NCBI RefSeq assembly: GCF_900102965.1
Contig: NZ_FNGM01000001.1
Coordinates: 349,164-413,163, forward strand
Direction of reading: 5' to 3'
Length of the DNA stretch: 64,000 nt
From: Paenibacillus jilunlii
Lineage (GTDB): Bacteria; Bacillota; Bacilli; Paenibacillales; Paenibacillaceae
A model generated the notes under the pieces. That model worked only from the letters and a program-made list of their open reading frames with translations. It searched no databases and was not told where the DNA came from. Below, one piece after another: positions 53,514 through 61,586 of the stretch; the stretch's first letter is position 1; each line of letters opens with the position of its first letter. Position numbers and translations under genes: made by a program.

Positions 53514-55274
53514 TTACTGAACAGCTTCCGCCAGCGCCGTGAAGATCACACCGAGCGCGTAGGCTCCGGCATCCGGGTAGCCGATGCTGCGTTCACCGAC
53601 GGTTCCCGCCCGGCCCATCCGGGCGACGATGCCCTCCGTACTTTTGGCACCTTGAACAGCAGCTTGGGCGGCCTTGGTGAAAGCCGTGCACAGCGTGTCT
53701 TTTTGCTGTGCGCTGCTCTGCCACGCTTCGGCGCAGGGAACCAGGGCGTCAATCAGCGTTTTGTCGCCGACAACGGCCCCCCGGCCGAAGGAACGCTCGC
53801 CGGTATCCTGAATCCCCTTGACGGCGGCGGCCAGCATGTCAGCCACCTCCTGAATGGAGAGGGAAGTTTTATTTCCCGCGGATTTGCCTGCTGCCCGGAA
53901 CGCGGAGCCCCAGATTGGGCCCGATGCGCCGCCGCAGTGCTCCATAATAATCAGCGAGCAGGCCTGCAGGAAGCTGCCTATGTCCGTGGCATGGTTATCA
54001 AGCAGATCCTGCCACTCGCTCTTGAGCTGCTTGAAGCCTTTGGCCACACTCATGCCGAAATCGCCGTCTCCGGCATGCGCGTCCAGCTCGCAGAACGGCA
54101 CTTCGTTCGAGATAATCACTTCGCTCATCTGGTCAACGAGATAGATGATATTGGCTGTCGACAAGCGTTCGTCCCGGATAACAGCATGGGCAGGGTCAGT
54201 TTCGTTGGTATAGCTAACCTCGCCGCCTTTCGCCTGCCGTTCCAACGGATCGGAATAGTGGATGGGTTCAAGTGGTCCTGTAATTCTCAGGGCTGGCGTA
54301 TCACACGGGGCGGCCAGCCATTGGTTCAGCTCATCGTCCAGCTTCAGGAGAGTCACTGAGGCCCCTGCCATATCGATGCTGGTCATGTAGTTACCTACGA
54401 GCGTGCGGCGGACCGTTATACCGCGTTCCGACAGCTCCCGCATTACAGCGTGGTTCAGAACGTACAATTCCTGCAGCGGCGTCGCCCCGAAGCCGTTGAC
54501 GAGTACGGCGACCTCCTGGCCCGCTGCTTCGCCGGGCTGCAGACTGGCCAGCAGGGAGGAGATCATGCGTCCGGCAAGCTCGTCGGCACGGACCATCTTT
54601 TCTTTGCGGATACCCGGCTCTCCATGAATGCCGACACCATATTCCATCTCATCCTCTGCTAGCTGGAAGGTAGGAGTGCCTTTGGCCGGAACCGTACAGG
54701 AGGTAAAAGCAAAGCCGATGCTGCGCACCCGGTCCGCCGCATGCTGGGCGGCGCGTTTCACTTCTTCCAGAGACAGGCCGGCCTCTGCTGCGGCCCCGGC
54801 GATCTTGTGCACGAACAGGGTTCCGGCTACGCCGCGTCTGCCGACGGTATACAGGCTGTCTTCCACCGCGATATCGTCTTCGACCTTTACGTAGTCGACC
54901 TCAATACCGTCCTCCTTGGCAAGCTGCGCCGCGTTCTGGAAGTTCATCATATCGCCGCTGTAATTTTTGATGATCAGCAGGGCGCCCTTGCTGCCCGCAG
55001 TGCTGCGGAGGGCTTGATACACCTGGATTTGGGAAGGGGAGGCGAAGACATCTCCGCATACCGCGGCATCCAGCATGCCCAAGCCTACAAAGCCCGCATG
55101 GGCAGGCTCATGTCCGCTGCCGCCGCCGCTGATCAGGGTGACCTTGTCCCTGTTGGGCGCTTTTTTGGCGATGATCTTGTATTTGCTGTCAAAAGCCAGC
55201 TCCGGATGGGCCATCACCATGCCGCTGCCCATTTCGCGGACTAAGGTTTCCGGCTGATTGATTATCTTTTTCAT
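53514..55274 (-). CDS. Dihydroxyacetone kinase, fused DhaK-DhaL
   Basis: The 586-residue enzyme phosphorylates dihydroxyacetone to dihydroxyacetone phosphate using ATP. The N-terminal DhaK domain (1-330) has the substrate-binding SGGGSGHEPAHAGF and IHGEPGIRKE, with the covalently binding His. The C-terminal DhaL domain (about 380-586) has the Mg-binding Asp cluster DAHAGDGDFG and HCGGASGPIWG. A single-chain, ATP-type enzyme such as this does not need the PTS-dependent DhaM. The ATG at 55274 begins MKKIINQPETLV, eight bases after the dehydrogenase stop; the longer frame from 55325 overlaps that gene. It completes the glycerol-to-DHAP route. Confidence 0.93.
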   Translation of the reverse strand: MKKIINQPETLVREMGSGMVMAHPELAFDSKYKIIAKKAPNRDKVTLISGGGSGHEPAHAGFVGLGMLDAAVCGDVFASPSQIQVYQALRSTAGSKGALLIIKNYSGDMMNFQNAAQLAKEDGIEVDYVKVEDDIAVEDSLYTVGRRGVAGTLFVHKIAGAAAEAGLSLEEVKRAAQHAADRVRSIGFAFTSCTVPAKGTPTFQLAEDEMEYGVGIHGEPGIRKEKMVRADELAGRMISSLLASLQPGEAAGQEVAVLVNGFGATPLQELYVLNHAVMRELSERGITVRRTLVGNYMTSIDMAGASVTLLKLDDELNQWLAAPCDTPALRITGPLEPIHYSDPLERQAKGGEVSYTNETDPAHAVIRDERLSTANIIYLVDQMSEVIISNEVPFCELDAHAGDGDFGMSVAKGFKQLKSEWQDLLDNHATDIGSFLQACSLIIMEHCGGASGPIWGSAFRAAGKSAGNKTSLSIQEVADMLAAAVKGIQDTGERSFGRGAVVGDKTLIDALVPCAEAWQSSAQQKDTLCTAFTKAAQAAVQGAKSTEGIVARMGRAGTVGERSIGYPDAGAYALGVIFTALAEAVQ

Positions 55275-55281
55275 GGCGCGT

Positions 55282-56415
55282 TTACACCTTGCCTTTCTTG
55301 AAGGCCTGACCCAGCTGGTCGGCAACGGTAATCGCTGCGGCTACCGCTTCCGGTGTGACCGGGAACGGCATTGAGTGGATCGACTCCTCCGGAATGCAGG
55401 CCTTGCGGGCCACTTCCAGCAGCTCTTCCCTGGTGATCGAGCGGACGCCGATGTCAGCCAGACATACAGGAAGGCCTACGGAAACGCAGAAAGCAAGCAC
55501 TTCCTGGATTTCGCGGCTGTCCGCATTCTCCAGCACCAGCTGGGCCAAAGTACTGAACGCCACTTTCTCGCCATGGTAATAATGATGGCTGCCCTCCAGA
55601 ACCGTCAGTCCGTTGTGGATGGCATGGGCTGCCGCAAGTCCGCTGCTCTCAAAGCCGAGGCCGGACAGCAGGATGTTGGTCTCGATAATATTTTCCAGTG
55701 CCGGGGTAACAACGTTCTGATCGCAGGCCAGCTTGGCCTTGACGCCATCCTCCAGCAGGGTTTCGTAGCATACGCGGGCCAGCGCAAGCGCAGCCTTGGT
55801 TCCTTTGGCTTCCTGGCTCACGCCTTCGCGCACGCCGCAGGGAAGTCCGGCATTCACATTGGAGAAGGATCGCGCTGTAGCCCGGGCTTCAAAATATGTG
55901 GATAAAGCGTCCCCCATGCCGGACACCAGGAACCGGGTAGGGGCTTCAGCGATGATGGTTGTATCGATCATGACCACGGAGGGGCTTTGCTTGAAATAAG
56001 CATAGTCGTCAAAAGCGCCTTCCGGTGTATAAAGGACCGCAGAATGGCTGGTAGGAGCGTCCGTTGCCGCAATAGTGGGAACGATGATCAAGGCATCGCC
56101 TTCGGCTACGCATTTCGCCGTGTCAATGGCTTTGCCTCCCCCGAGGCCAATCGTACAGGCACAAGCATGTTCACGGGCCAAGGCCTGCAGCCTGGCCACT
56201 TCCTGGCGGGAGCACTCTCCCTGGAAGTTTCCCGTAATCAGAGTGATGCCGAACTTACTGCTGGCAGCATCCAGCTTAGCCTTGACCCGCTGCACATCAT
56301 CGGGGTGGGCAATCAGCAGGGCAGAGTCTCCGAAGGTCTTCACAAAATACCCCAGGTTAAGCAGCTCGTCTTCCCCCTGAATATATTTAGTCGGGCTGAT
56401 GAACACTTTTCTCAT
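55282..56415 (-). CDS. dhaD: Glycerol dehydrogenase of the glycerol dissimilation operon
   Basis: This 377-residue iron/zinc-dependent polyol dehydrogenase oxidises glycerol to dihydroxyacetone with NAD. Motifs: LGGGKAIDTAK, the metal Asp in SGMGDALSTYFEAR and the two His in AAAHAIHNGL and HYYHGEKVAF. It is first in a leftward operon with the kinase that uses its product, starting at the ATG at 56415 behind TAGGAGG. Upstream are a 64-bp tandem repeat, a good cre-like site and a divergent PocR-type activator gene, which together indicate glycerol-linked induction and catabolite repression. Confidence 0.92.
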   Translation of the reverse strand: MRKVFISPTKYIQGEDELLNLGYFVKTFGDSALLIAHPDDVQRVKAKLDAASSKFGITLITGNFQGECSRQEVARLQALAREHACACTIGLGGGKAIDTAKCVAEGDALIIVPTIAATDAPTSHSAVLYTPEGAFDDYAYFKQSPSVVMIDTTIIAEAPTRFLVSGMGDALSTYFEARATARSFSNVNAGLPCGVREGVSQEAKGTKAALALARVCYETLLEDGVKAKLACDQNVVTPALENIIETNILLSGLGFESSGLAAAHAIHNGLTVLEGSHHYYHGEKVAFSTLAQLVLENADSREIQEVLAFCVSVGLPVCLADIGVRSITREELLEVARKACIPEESIHSMPFPVTPEAVAAAITVADQLGQAFKKGKV

Positions 56416-56431
56416 GGCTATTTCCTCCTAA

Positions 56432-56575
56432 AAGTTTTGTGAGCCTAACTTCCTGAATGCATTTCGTACAAAACTCGCTTCGAAAGCATATGCTTAAGTT
56501 TTGTGAGCCTAACTTCCTGAATGCACTTCGTACAAAACTCGCTTCGAAAGCATATGCTTAAGTTTTGCGGGCATA
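56432..56575. repeat. 64-bp tandem direct repeat upstream of the glycerol operon
   Basis: Units start at AAGTTTTG at 56432, 56496 and 56560, a period of 64 bases. The first two are nearly identical (one difference seen, ATTTCG versus ACTTCG) and the third is partial. Each full unit ends in the palindrome AAGCATATGCTT (56484-56495, 56548-56559). It lies between the dhaD start codon and its likely promoter region, so it would be transcribed in the leader. Confidence 0.85.
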
Positions 56576-56626
56576 TCTTCATTATAGACACGGGCCAAAC
56601 GGGATGCATGGAAGGAAATTGACAGG

Positions 56627-56640
56627 TTTAAGCGTTTTCA
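56627..56640. promoter_or_regulatory. cre-like CcpA site
   Basis: On the minus strand TGAAAACGCTTAAA matches the TGWAANCGNTNWCA consensus at 13 of 14 positions. It lies in the divergent region between the glycerol operon and the PocR/AraC gene. Confidence 0.6.
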
Positions 56641-56681
56641 GATCGTAAATTTTTGTCATTCTCCGGGAAAATATAATTATC

Positions 56682-56711
56682 TTGTTCTATTACACCAGGT
56701 TTCGCTATAAT
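56682..56711 (+). promoter_or_regulatory. Candidate promoter of the PocR/AraC gene
   Basis: TTGTTC (56682-56687) and TATAAT (56706-56711) have an 18-base spacer, about 45 bases before the ATG. Confidence 0.5.
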
Positions 56712-56756
56712 TCAGAATAGAACAGGCATATTTGCCGGGGATGGAGACAAGCGGCT

Positions 56757-57803
56757 ATGATGTTATCCAAATATGATCTGAAGTCGATTATTGATCTTGA
56801 GAAATGGCATGCGCTTCAGGATTCACTGTCCCTCGTCACGCAAATGGCTATCATCACAGTGGACTACAAAGGCGTTCCGGTTACCCGGCACAGCCGCTGC
56901 CAAACCTTCTGCCAGGCTGTCCGCCAGGATGCCGAGCTGTCCTCCTACTGCCAGAAATGTGATGCGCGCGGCGGACTGGAGGCGGTCCGGCTGAACGAAC
57001 CTTATGTGTACTTATGCCACTTCAACATTCTGGATATCGCTATACCCATAACGGTTGACAACCAGTATGTCGGAGCGGTGATGGCGGGGCAGGTCCGGCT
57101 TGCGGACAACGGCGGATCGCGGCTGGAGCAGATTGTAACCCGTCCGGCAACACCGGAGAGCGCCGGCACATTCGCAGCGTTAAGGCAGGAGTATGAGCAG
57201 CTGCCCGTTATGCCGTATGCGCAAGTGGTCACCATTGCCGAAATGCTGTCCCATCTGTGCAATTACATCGTTGAAGAAGCGAGCCGCAAAAATGAAATTA
57301 TGGATTTGTACCAGCAGGCTCTGGCCGCACCAACAGTAGATATACTGCCCCACAAGATGCTGGCAGATTCGTCCTGTCCCGCACCTCATTCGGTGCAGCA
57401 AGAGCTGTCCGATTCCCCAGTCATAGAAAGCGGGAACCCAAAAGCGGTCCTTCCAGACCGATCCGCTGTCAGCTGTTCCAACCCGACGCTGCAGCCGGCC
57501 TTCGATTATATCTACAGCCATAAGCATGAGAATTTTACCCTGGAGGCGCTGGCCCGGCTCTGTCACATCAGCCCCAGTTATTTCAGCCGGCTGTTCGTGC
57601 GGGAGAGCGGAGAGAATTTCTCGGCTTATATCTCCCGGCTCAAAATCGGACAGGCCAAGCAGCTGCTGGAAACGACCGGACTGTCAGTTAATGAGATCAG
57701 TGACCATCTGAGCTTTTGCGATGCAGGATACTTCATCAAAATCTTCAAGAAATACGAACAGCGGACTCCTGCAGCCTACCGCTCATTTATCAAAGGTGAG
57801 TAG
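56757..57803 (+). CDS. PocR-domain AraC-family regulator
   Basis: The 348-residue regulator has an N-terminal PocR sensory domain (about 5-170) with the characteristic cysteine cluster RCQTFCQAVRQDAELSSYC and QKCDARGG. After a variable linker comes an AraC double helix-turn-helix (about 240-348; HISPSYFSRLFVRESGE, FCDAGYFIKIFKKYEQRTP). PocR controls propanediol utilisation in Salmonella, and the domain is thought to bind simple hydrocarbon derivatives. Divergence from the glycerol dehydrogenase/kinase operon makes it the probable glycerol- or diol-responsive activator. The 3' end overlaps the convergent TetR gene by 14 bases. Confidence 0.9.
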   Translation: MMLSKYDLKSIIDLEKWHALQDSLSLVTQMAIITVDYKGVPVTRHSRCQTFCQAVRQDAELSSYCQKCDARGGLEAVRLNEPYVYLCHFNILDIAIPITVDNQYVGAVMAGQVRLADNGGSRLEQIVTRPATPESAGTFAALRQEYEQLPVMPYAQVVTIAEMLSHLCNYIVEEASRKNEIMDLYQQALAAPTVDILPHKMLADSSCPAPHSVQQELSDSPVIESGNPKAVLPDRSAVSCSNPTLQPAFDYIYSHKHENFTLEALARLCHISPSYFSRLFVRESGENFSAYISRLKIGQAKQLLETTGLSVNEISDHLSFCDAGYFIKIFKKYEQRTPAAYRSFIKGE

Positions 57804-58398
57804 GGGGCGCATTCAGAAAAACAACCACCAACCGCCCCATGTATTCTTCCATTTTCCGTTCCAGATCATAGCTGCCGTCATGCAGGCACCAATTATAAAT
57901 GACGCCGCGTGCGGCGATGAACAAGTACTCAGTCATATCCTCCGCAGTCATATCCGTGATCAATTGTCCACCCGCTTGCCCCTTCTCCAGCAGAGCCTGA
58001 AGGACATTCAGCATGTAGCGTCCCTTGGCGATGAACAGCTTATTGTTGCAGGTATACAGCTGCTTCACCGTTTCGATGCCGACATTCAGATTGTAGTCCG
58101 CATAGATTTTGAAATAGTCAACGATATCGTTGCGGATGGAAGCCGACGGCTCCAGGCCCCTGAATTTCTGGTCAAAAAAACCGTCGGCCTGCTCGTACAT
58201 TTCAACGAAAATGTCGCTTTTGGTGGAGAAGTAATTGTAGAAGGAGCCTACAGAGACACCGGCCCCGCGGCAAATTTCTGCAATGGTAATGTCCTCCAGG
58301 GAGTGCAGCTTCATCAGCTTGATGGCACTTTCAAATAAGTTGCTTTTGGTCTGGATGCTTTGCAGCTGCCTTGAGGTTAAAGGTTTGTTTTTGGACAT
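57790..58398 (-). CDS. TetR-family transcriptional regulator
   Basis: The 202-residue repressor has the N-terminal helix-turn-helix (about 15-62; ITIAEICRGAGVSVGSFYNYFSTK) and a helical ligand-binding domain with no similarity I can name. GGAGTG precedes the ATG. It diverges from the FMN oxidoreductase gene; an 11-4-11 inverted repeat right after that gene's -10 element is the likely operator. It presumably represses the reductase until an electrophilic or aromatic ligand appears. The gene ends inside the last codons of the PocR/AraC gene. Confidence 0.9.
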   Translation of the reverse strand: MSKNKPLTSRQLQSIQTKSNLFESAIKLMKLHSLEDITIAEICRGAGVSVGSFYNYFSTKSDIFVEMYEQADGFFDQKFRGLEPSASIRNDIVDYFKIYADYNLNVGIETVKQLYTCNNKLFIAKGRYMLNVLQALLEKGQAGGQLITDMTAEDMTEYLFIAARGVIYNWCLHDGSYDLERKMEEYMGRLVVVFLNAPPTHL

Positions 58399-58505
58399 TT
58401 TGGTACACTCCGTCTCAGATAATCTGTATTTAATGTAGGGGTTTGGCTTTCTTTTGTCAATTTAACTTAGTGAAAATAATCACATTATTTAGATGTTCCC
58501 AACTC

Positions 58506-58542
58506 TATAATGAATGTGTTCAGTGAATGTGTTCACCGAACA
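58506..58542 (+). promoter_or_regulatory. Promoter -10 and TetR operator of the FMN oxidoreductase gene
   Basis: TATAAT (58506-58511) is followed at once by TGTTCAGTGAA-N4-TTCACCGAACA (58517-58542), an 11-bp inverted repeat with one mismatch. It would cover the transcription start. No convincing -35 is visible. Confidence 0.65.
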
Positions 58543-58572
58543 ACATTCCGATTATTCTTAGGAGGACTAACA

Positions 58573-60573
58573 GTGAAGGACAGCCACAGAATTTTATTTG
58601 AACCGTTCAAAATCGGCAAGCTGGAATTGAAGAACAGATTCGTCATGGCCCCGATAGGACCGGGCGGACTCTGCAATGCGGACGGAACCTTCAATGAGCG
58701 CGGTGTGGAGTATTATGTGGAACGGGCGAAAGGCGGCACTGGCCTGATTATGACAGGCGTAACGATGGTCGAGAATGAAATTGAGAAATGCGCTTTGCCG
58801 TCTATGCCTTGTCCAACGCTCAACCCGTACCATTTCATCAAGACCGGCAAGATGATGACTGAACGGATTCATGCCTATGGCGCAAAAATCTTTCTGCAGT
58901 TGTCCGCCGGCTTTGGACGCGTAAGCATGCCTTCGATTGTAGGCAAGACAGCCATAGCACCTTCGCCGATTCCCCACCGCTGGCTGCCTAATGTAACTTG
59001 CCGTGAGCTGACGATCGGGGAAATTCATACCTATATAAGAAAATTTGCCGAGTCCGCTGCCATTGCCAAAAAGGCCGGGTTCGACGGAATAGAGATCCAT
59101 GCCGTGCATGAAGGTTACCTGCTGGACCAATTTGCCATTTCCTTCTTCAACCAGCGGACCGATGAGTACGGCGGAAGCCTGAGAAACCGTCTGCGGTTTG
59201 CCATTGAAATTGTTCAGGCGATCAAAGCGGAATGCGGCCAGGATTACCCGGTGTCGCTGCGCTACAGCATTAAGAGCTTCATCAAGGATTGGCGGCAGGG
59301 CGGGCTTCCAGGCGAGGAATTCACCGAGCAGGGCCGGGATATCGAGGAAGGTATCGAAGCGGCACTGATTCTGGAAGAAGCCGGATACGATGCATTCAAC
59401 GGGGACGTCGGCTCCTATGATTCCTGGTATTGGTCCCATCCGCCGATGTACCAGGAGAAAGGTCTGTACCTGCCCTACAACAAAATTCTCAAAAGCATTC
59501 TTAAGGTTCCTGTCATCACCGCTGGAAGGCTGGATGATCCCGACCGGGCCAGCGACGCGATTCGTGACGGCGCAACCGATCTGATTGCCCTGGGCCGTCC
59601 GCTGCTGGCAGATGCGGATATTCCCAACAAAATCCGGACGGGTCAAATCGAGCGGATTCGTCCGTGCCTGTCCTGCCAGGAGGGCTGTATGGGCAGACTG
59701 GCATCTTTTGCGGCCATTTCCTGCGCCGTTAATCCTGCGTGCGGACGCGAAAAGGATTACGCCATCGGCAAGGCCGGGCAGCCGAAACGGGTGCTGATTG
59801 TCGGCGGCGGCCCGGCAGGCTGTGAGGCGGCACGCGTGGCCGCGCTTCGCGGCCATGAGGTGAGCCTGCATGAGCAAAGCAGCCGTCTGGGCGGCAATCT
59901 GATTGCCGGCGGGGTGCCGGGGTTCAAGGAGGATGACCATCTGCTTGCCGACTGGTACGGTGTAGAACTGAACGCGCTGAAGATTGATCTGCACCTGAAC
60001 AGCGAGGTGACCCCGGAAACAATAGCAGCCAGCGGTGCGGATGCGGTGATTTTTGCCACAGGCTCTACGCCCAAAAGCTTCGCCATCGGAGATTCCTCCA
60101 ATGTCTATACTGCCGAAGAGGTGCTGCTCGGTCAAAAGGACCCGGGGGATTCCACGATCATTATTGGCGGTGGGCTGGTTGGCTGCGAAACGGCATTATG
60201 GCTCGAAGAACAGGGGAAGAAAGTCACGCTGGTAGAAATGCAGGAGGACATTCTGACCATTGGGGGCCCGCTGTGCCATGCCAATGAAGACATGCTTCGC
60301 GATCTGGTGGCTTTTAAGGATATCGAATTGCTCACGGATACCGTGGTGGCCGGGGCAGCAGCCGGGGGTTTTGTGCTGAAAAATAAAGCGGGCGGGGAGA
60401 GAGTGGTCGCGGCAGATTCAGCCATTCTCGCAGTAGGTTATGCTCCACAGAAGAAATTGTACGAGGAGCTGAGCCAGGAGCTTCCGGAAACGTATCTGCT
60501 GGGAGACGCCAAGCAGGTGCAGAACATTATGTATGCCATCTGGGATGCATATGAAGTGGCTAAGAATATTTAA
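58573..60573 (+). CDS. Old-yellow-enzyme-type FMN/Fe-S/FAD oxidoreductase
   Basis: The 666-residue enzyme is built like 2,4-dienoyl-CoA reductase (FadH) and bile-acid BaiCD. Residues 1-350 form an FMN TIM barrel (ILFEPFKIGKLELKNRFVMAPIG, then FDGIEIHAVHEGYLLDQF). The cluster CLSCQEGC then SCAVNPACG binds a 4Fe-4S centre, and the C-terminal half binds FAD and NAD(P)H (VLIVGGGPAGCEAARVAA, IIIGGGLVGCETALWL). It should reduce an activated C=C bond; the substrate is unknown. The start is GTG 58573, behind GGAGG by seven bases; the longer frame from 58510 begins at the -10 element. It is divergent from its probable TetR repressor. Confidence 0.9.
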   Translation: MKDSHRILFEPFKIGKLELKNRFVMAPIGPGGLCNADGTFNERGVEYYVERAKGGTGLIMTGVTMVENEIEKCALPSMPCPTLNPYHFIKTGKMMTERIHAYGAKIFLQLSAGFGRVSMPSIVGKTAIAPSPIPHRWLPNVTCRELTIGEIHTYIRKFAESAAIAKKAGFDGIEIHAVHEGYLLDQFAISFFNQRTDEYGGSLRNRLRFAIEIVQAIKAECGQDYPVSLRYSIKSFIKDWRQGGLPGEEFTEQGRDIEEGIEAALILEEAGYDAFNGDVGSYDSWYWSHPPMYQEKGLYLPYNKILKSILKVPVITAGRLDDPDRASDAIRDGATDLIALGRPLLADADIPNKIRTGQIERIRPCLSCQEGCMGRLASFAAISCAVNPACGREKDYAIGKAGQPKRVLIVGGGPAGCEAARVAALRGHEVSLHEQSSRLGGNLIAGGVPGFKEDDHLLADWYGVELNALKIDLHLNSEVTPETIAASGADAVIFATGSTPKSFAIGDSSNVYTAEEVLLGQKDPGDSTIIIGGGLVGCETALWLEEQGKKVTLVEMQEDILTIGGPLCHANEDMLRDLVAFKDIELLTDTVVAGAAAGGFVLKNKAGGERVVAADSAILAVGYAPQKKLYEELSQELPETYLLGDAKQVQNIMYAIWDAYEVAKNI

Positions 60574-60673
60574 TCTCAATTCTATGTAATAACCTTCCGG
60601 GAAAAAGGGGATATTACAGGCGTTGTGTACATAACGCTTGTGGCGGTAGGCCAACGGCTGACCCGCTTGTTCC

Positions 60674-60702
60674 TTTACAATCTTCCCGGTAGCCTATATA
60701 AT
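60674..60702 (+). promoter_or_regulatory. Promoter of the KdpD/USP-like gene
   Basis: TTTACA (60674-60679) and TATAAT (60697-60702) are 17 bases apart. Transcription from it would give a leader of about 90 bases. Confidence 0.65.
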
Positions 60703-60724
60703 CAACTTAATTGTATATGGATGT

Positions 60725-60768
60725 ACCCGGAGGAGCCTGCCAACAGCGGGTTCTTTTTGTGTTTTTTT
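60725..60768 (+). promoter_or_regulatory. Terminator-like hairpin in the leader (possible attenuator)
   Basis: ACCCG (60725-60729) pairs with CGGGT (60747-60751) and is followed by two T-rich runs. It lies between promoter and start codon, where it could act as an attenuator. The GGAGGAGCC stretch inside the loop could be sequestered or exposed by an alternative fold. I cannot match it to a known riboswitch. Confidence 0.4.
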
Positions 60769-60797
60769 CTGGAAATTCTAGGCAGGGGGCGGGGCTT

Positions 60798-61448
60798 ATG
60801 AACCTTAGACTGAACAATGAAAGCATTATGGTATGTGTCCATTATGGGCCGCACGGACAGCGGCTGATTCAAAGAGGAGGCCAGTTATCTCAGTTACTGA
60901 ATGCTCCTTTATGTGTGCTCACTGTGGATTCATCCAAGGATAATGAGTACAACCATGAGAAGGAGCAATATATCTCCGGGTGGGAGACACTCACAAAGGA
61001 AGCCGGGGGAGAATTTATGGTCCGGAAATGTCTGGGGAAGAAAACAGCAGAAGTTATCGTGGACACCGCCCGGGAACGTGGAGTGACGCAGATTATCATC
61101 GGCCAGTCCGGCCAGACGTTGTGGCAGGAGATCACACGCGGCAATTTTATCAATGACTTGATTGAACTGCTTGGTCCTATTGATCTCCATATAGTAGCTG
61201 TACAGCGCTATCCCGATCTCTTGGAACAGTCCCATGAAAAAGGTTTTACCGCTTATCTGGTGAAGCAGGGTGATGATTATGTGCTGGCAGAGGAGCCGGA
61301 AGGGGAAGAAACGGTAAAAGGCATGTTTTTCCGTGAACTGGACACAGATTTCAACAGCGGCTTATTCAAAATGGTTGAAAACGGCGAGGCGCAGTATTTA
61401 CGGATTGTCCAGGGTGTCTGGGTGAAGCCAGGCAAATATATAAAATGA
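60798..61448 (+). CDS. KdpD/universal-stress-type domain protein
   Basis: The 216-residue soluble protein has an N-terminal USP-like nucleotide-binding fold (MVCVHYGPHGQRLIQRGGQL, then TQIIIGQSGQTLW and DLHIVAVQR). It resembles the USP domain of the potassium sensor KdpD but has no kinase domain. The last 60 residues form an extra region of unknown type. The ATG at 60798 is chosen at the start of the conserved part; an in-frame ATG at 60711 would begin at the transcription start. It stands 138 bases before mrpA, so I infer a link to cation or pH homeostasis. The leader may be regulated. Confidence 0.75.
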   Translation: MNLRLNNESIMVCVHYGPHGQRLIQRGGQLSQLLNAPLCVLTVDSSKDNEYNHEKEQYISGWETLTKEAGGEFMVRKCLGKKTAEVIVDTARERGVTQIIIGQSGQTLWQEITRGNFINDLIELLGPIDLHIVAVQRYPDLLEQSHEKGFTAYLVKQGDDYVLAEEPEGEETVKGMFFRELDTDFNSGLFKMVENGEAQYLRIVQGVWVKPGKYIK

Positions 61449-61586
61449 ACTTGAAAAATTAACATAAGGGAAAAGTAGCGGCCGGAAGTCCAAACATTCA
61501 CCGCAGCTACGACCGGACCCGAATGGGGAAATCATAATGTTCGGTTTATATAAATTACGAATTTGAAGAGGGGGGAGTGCTAAGCT

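Noticed and set aside
58594..60135. A 513-codon open frame on the minus strand
   Set aside because: It lies wholly antisense to the FMN/Fe-S/FAD oxidoreductase, whose motifs are unambiguous, and its translation has no family features.
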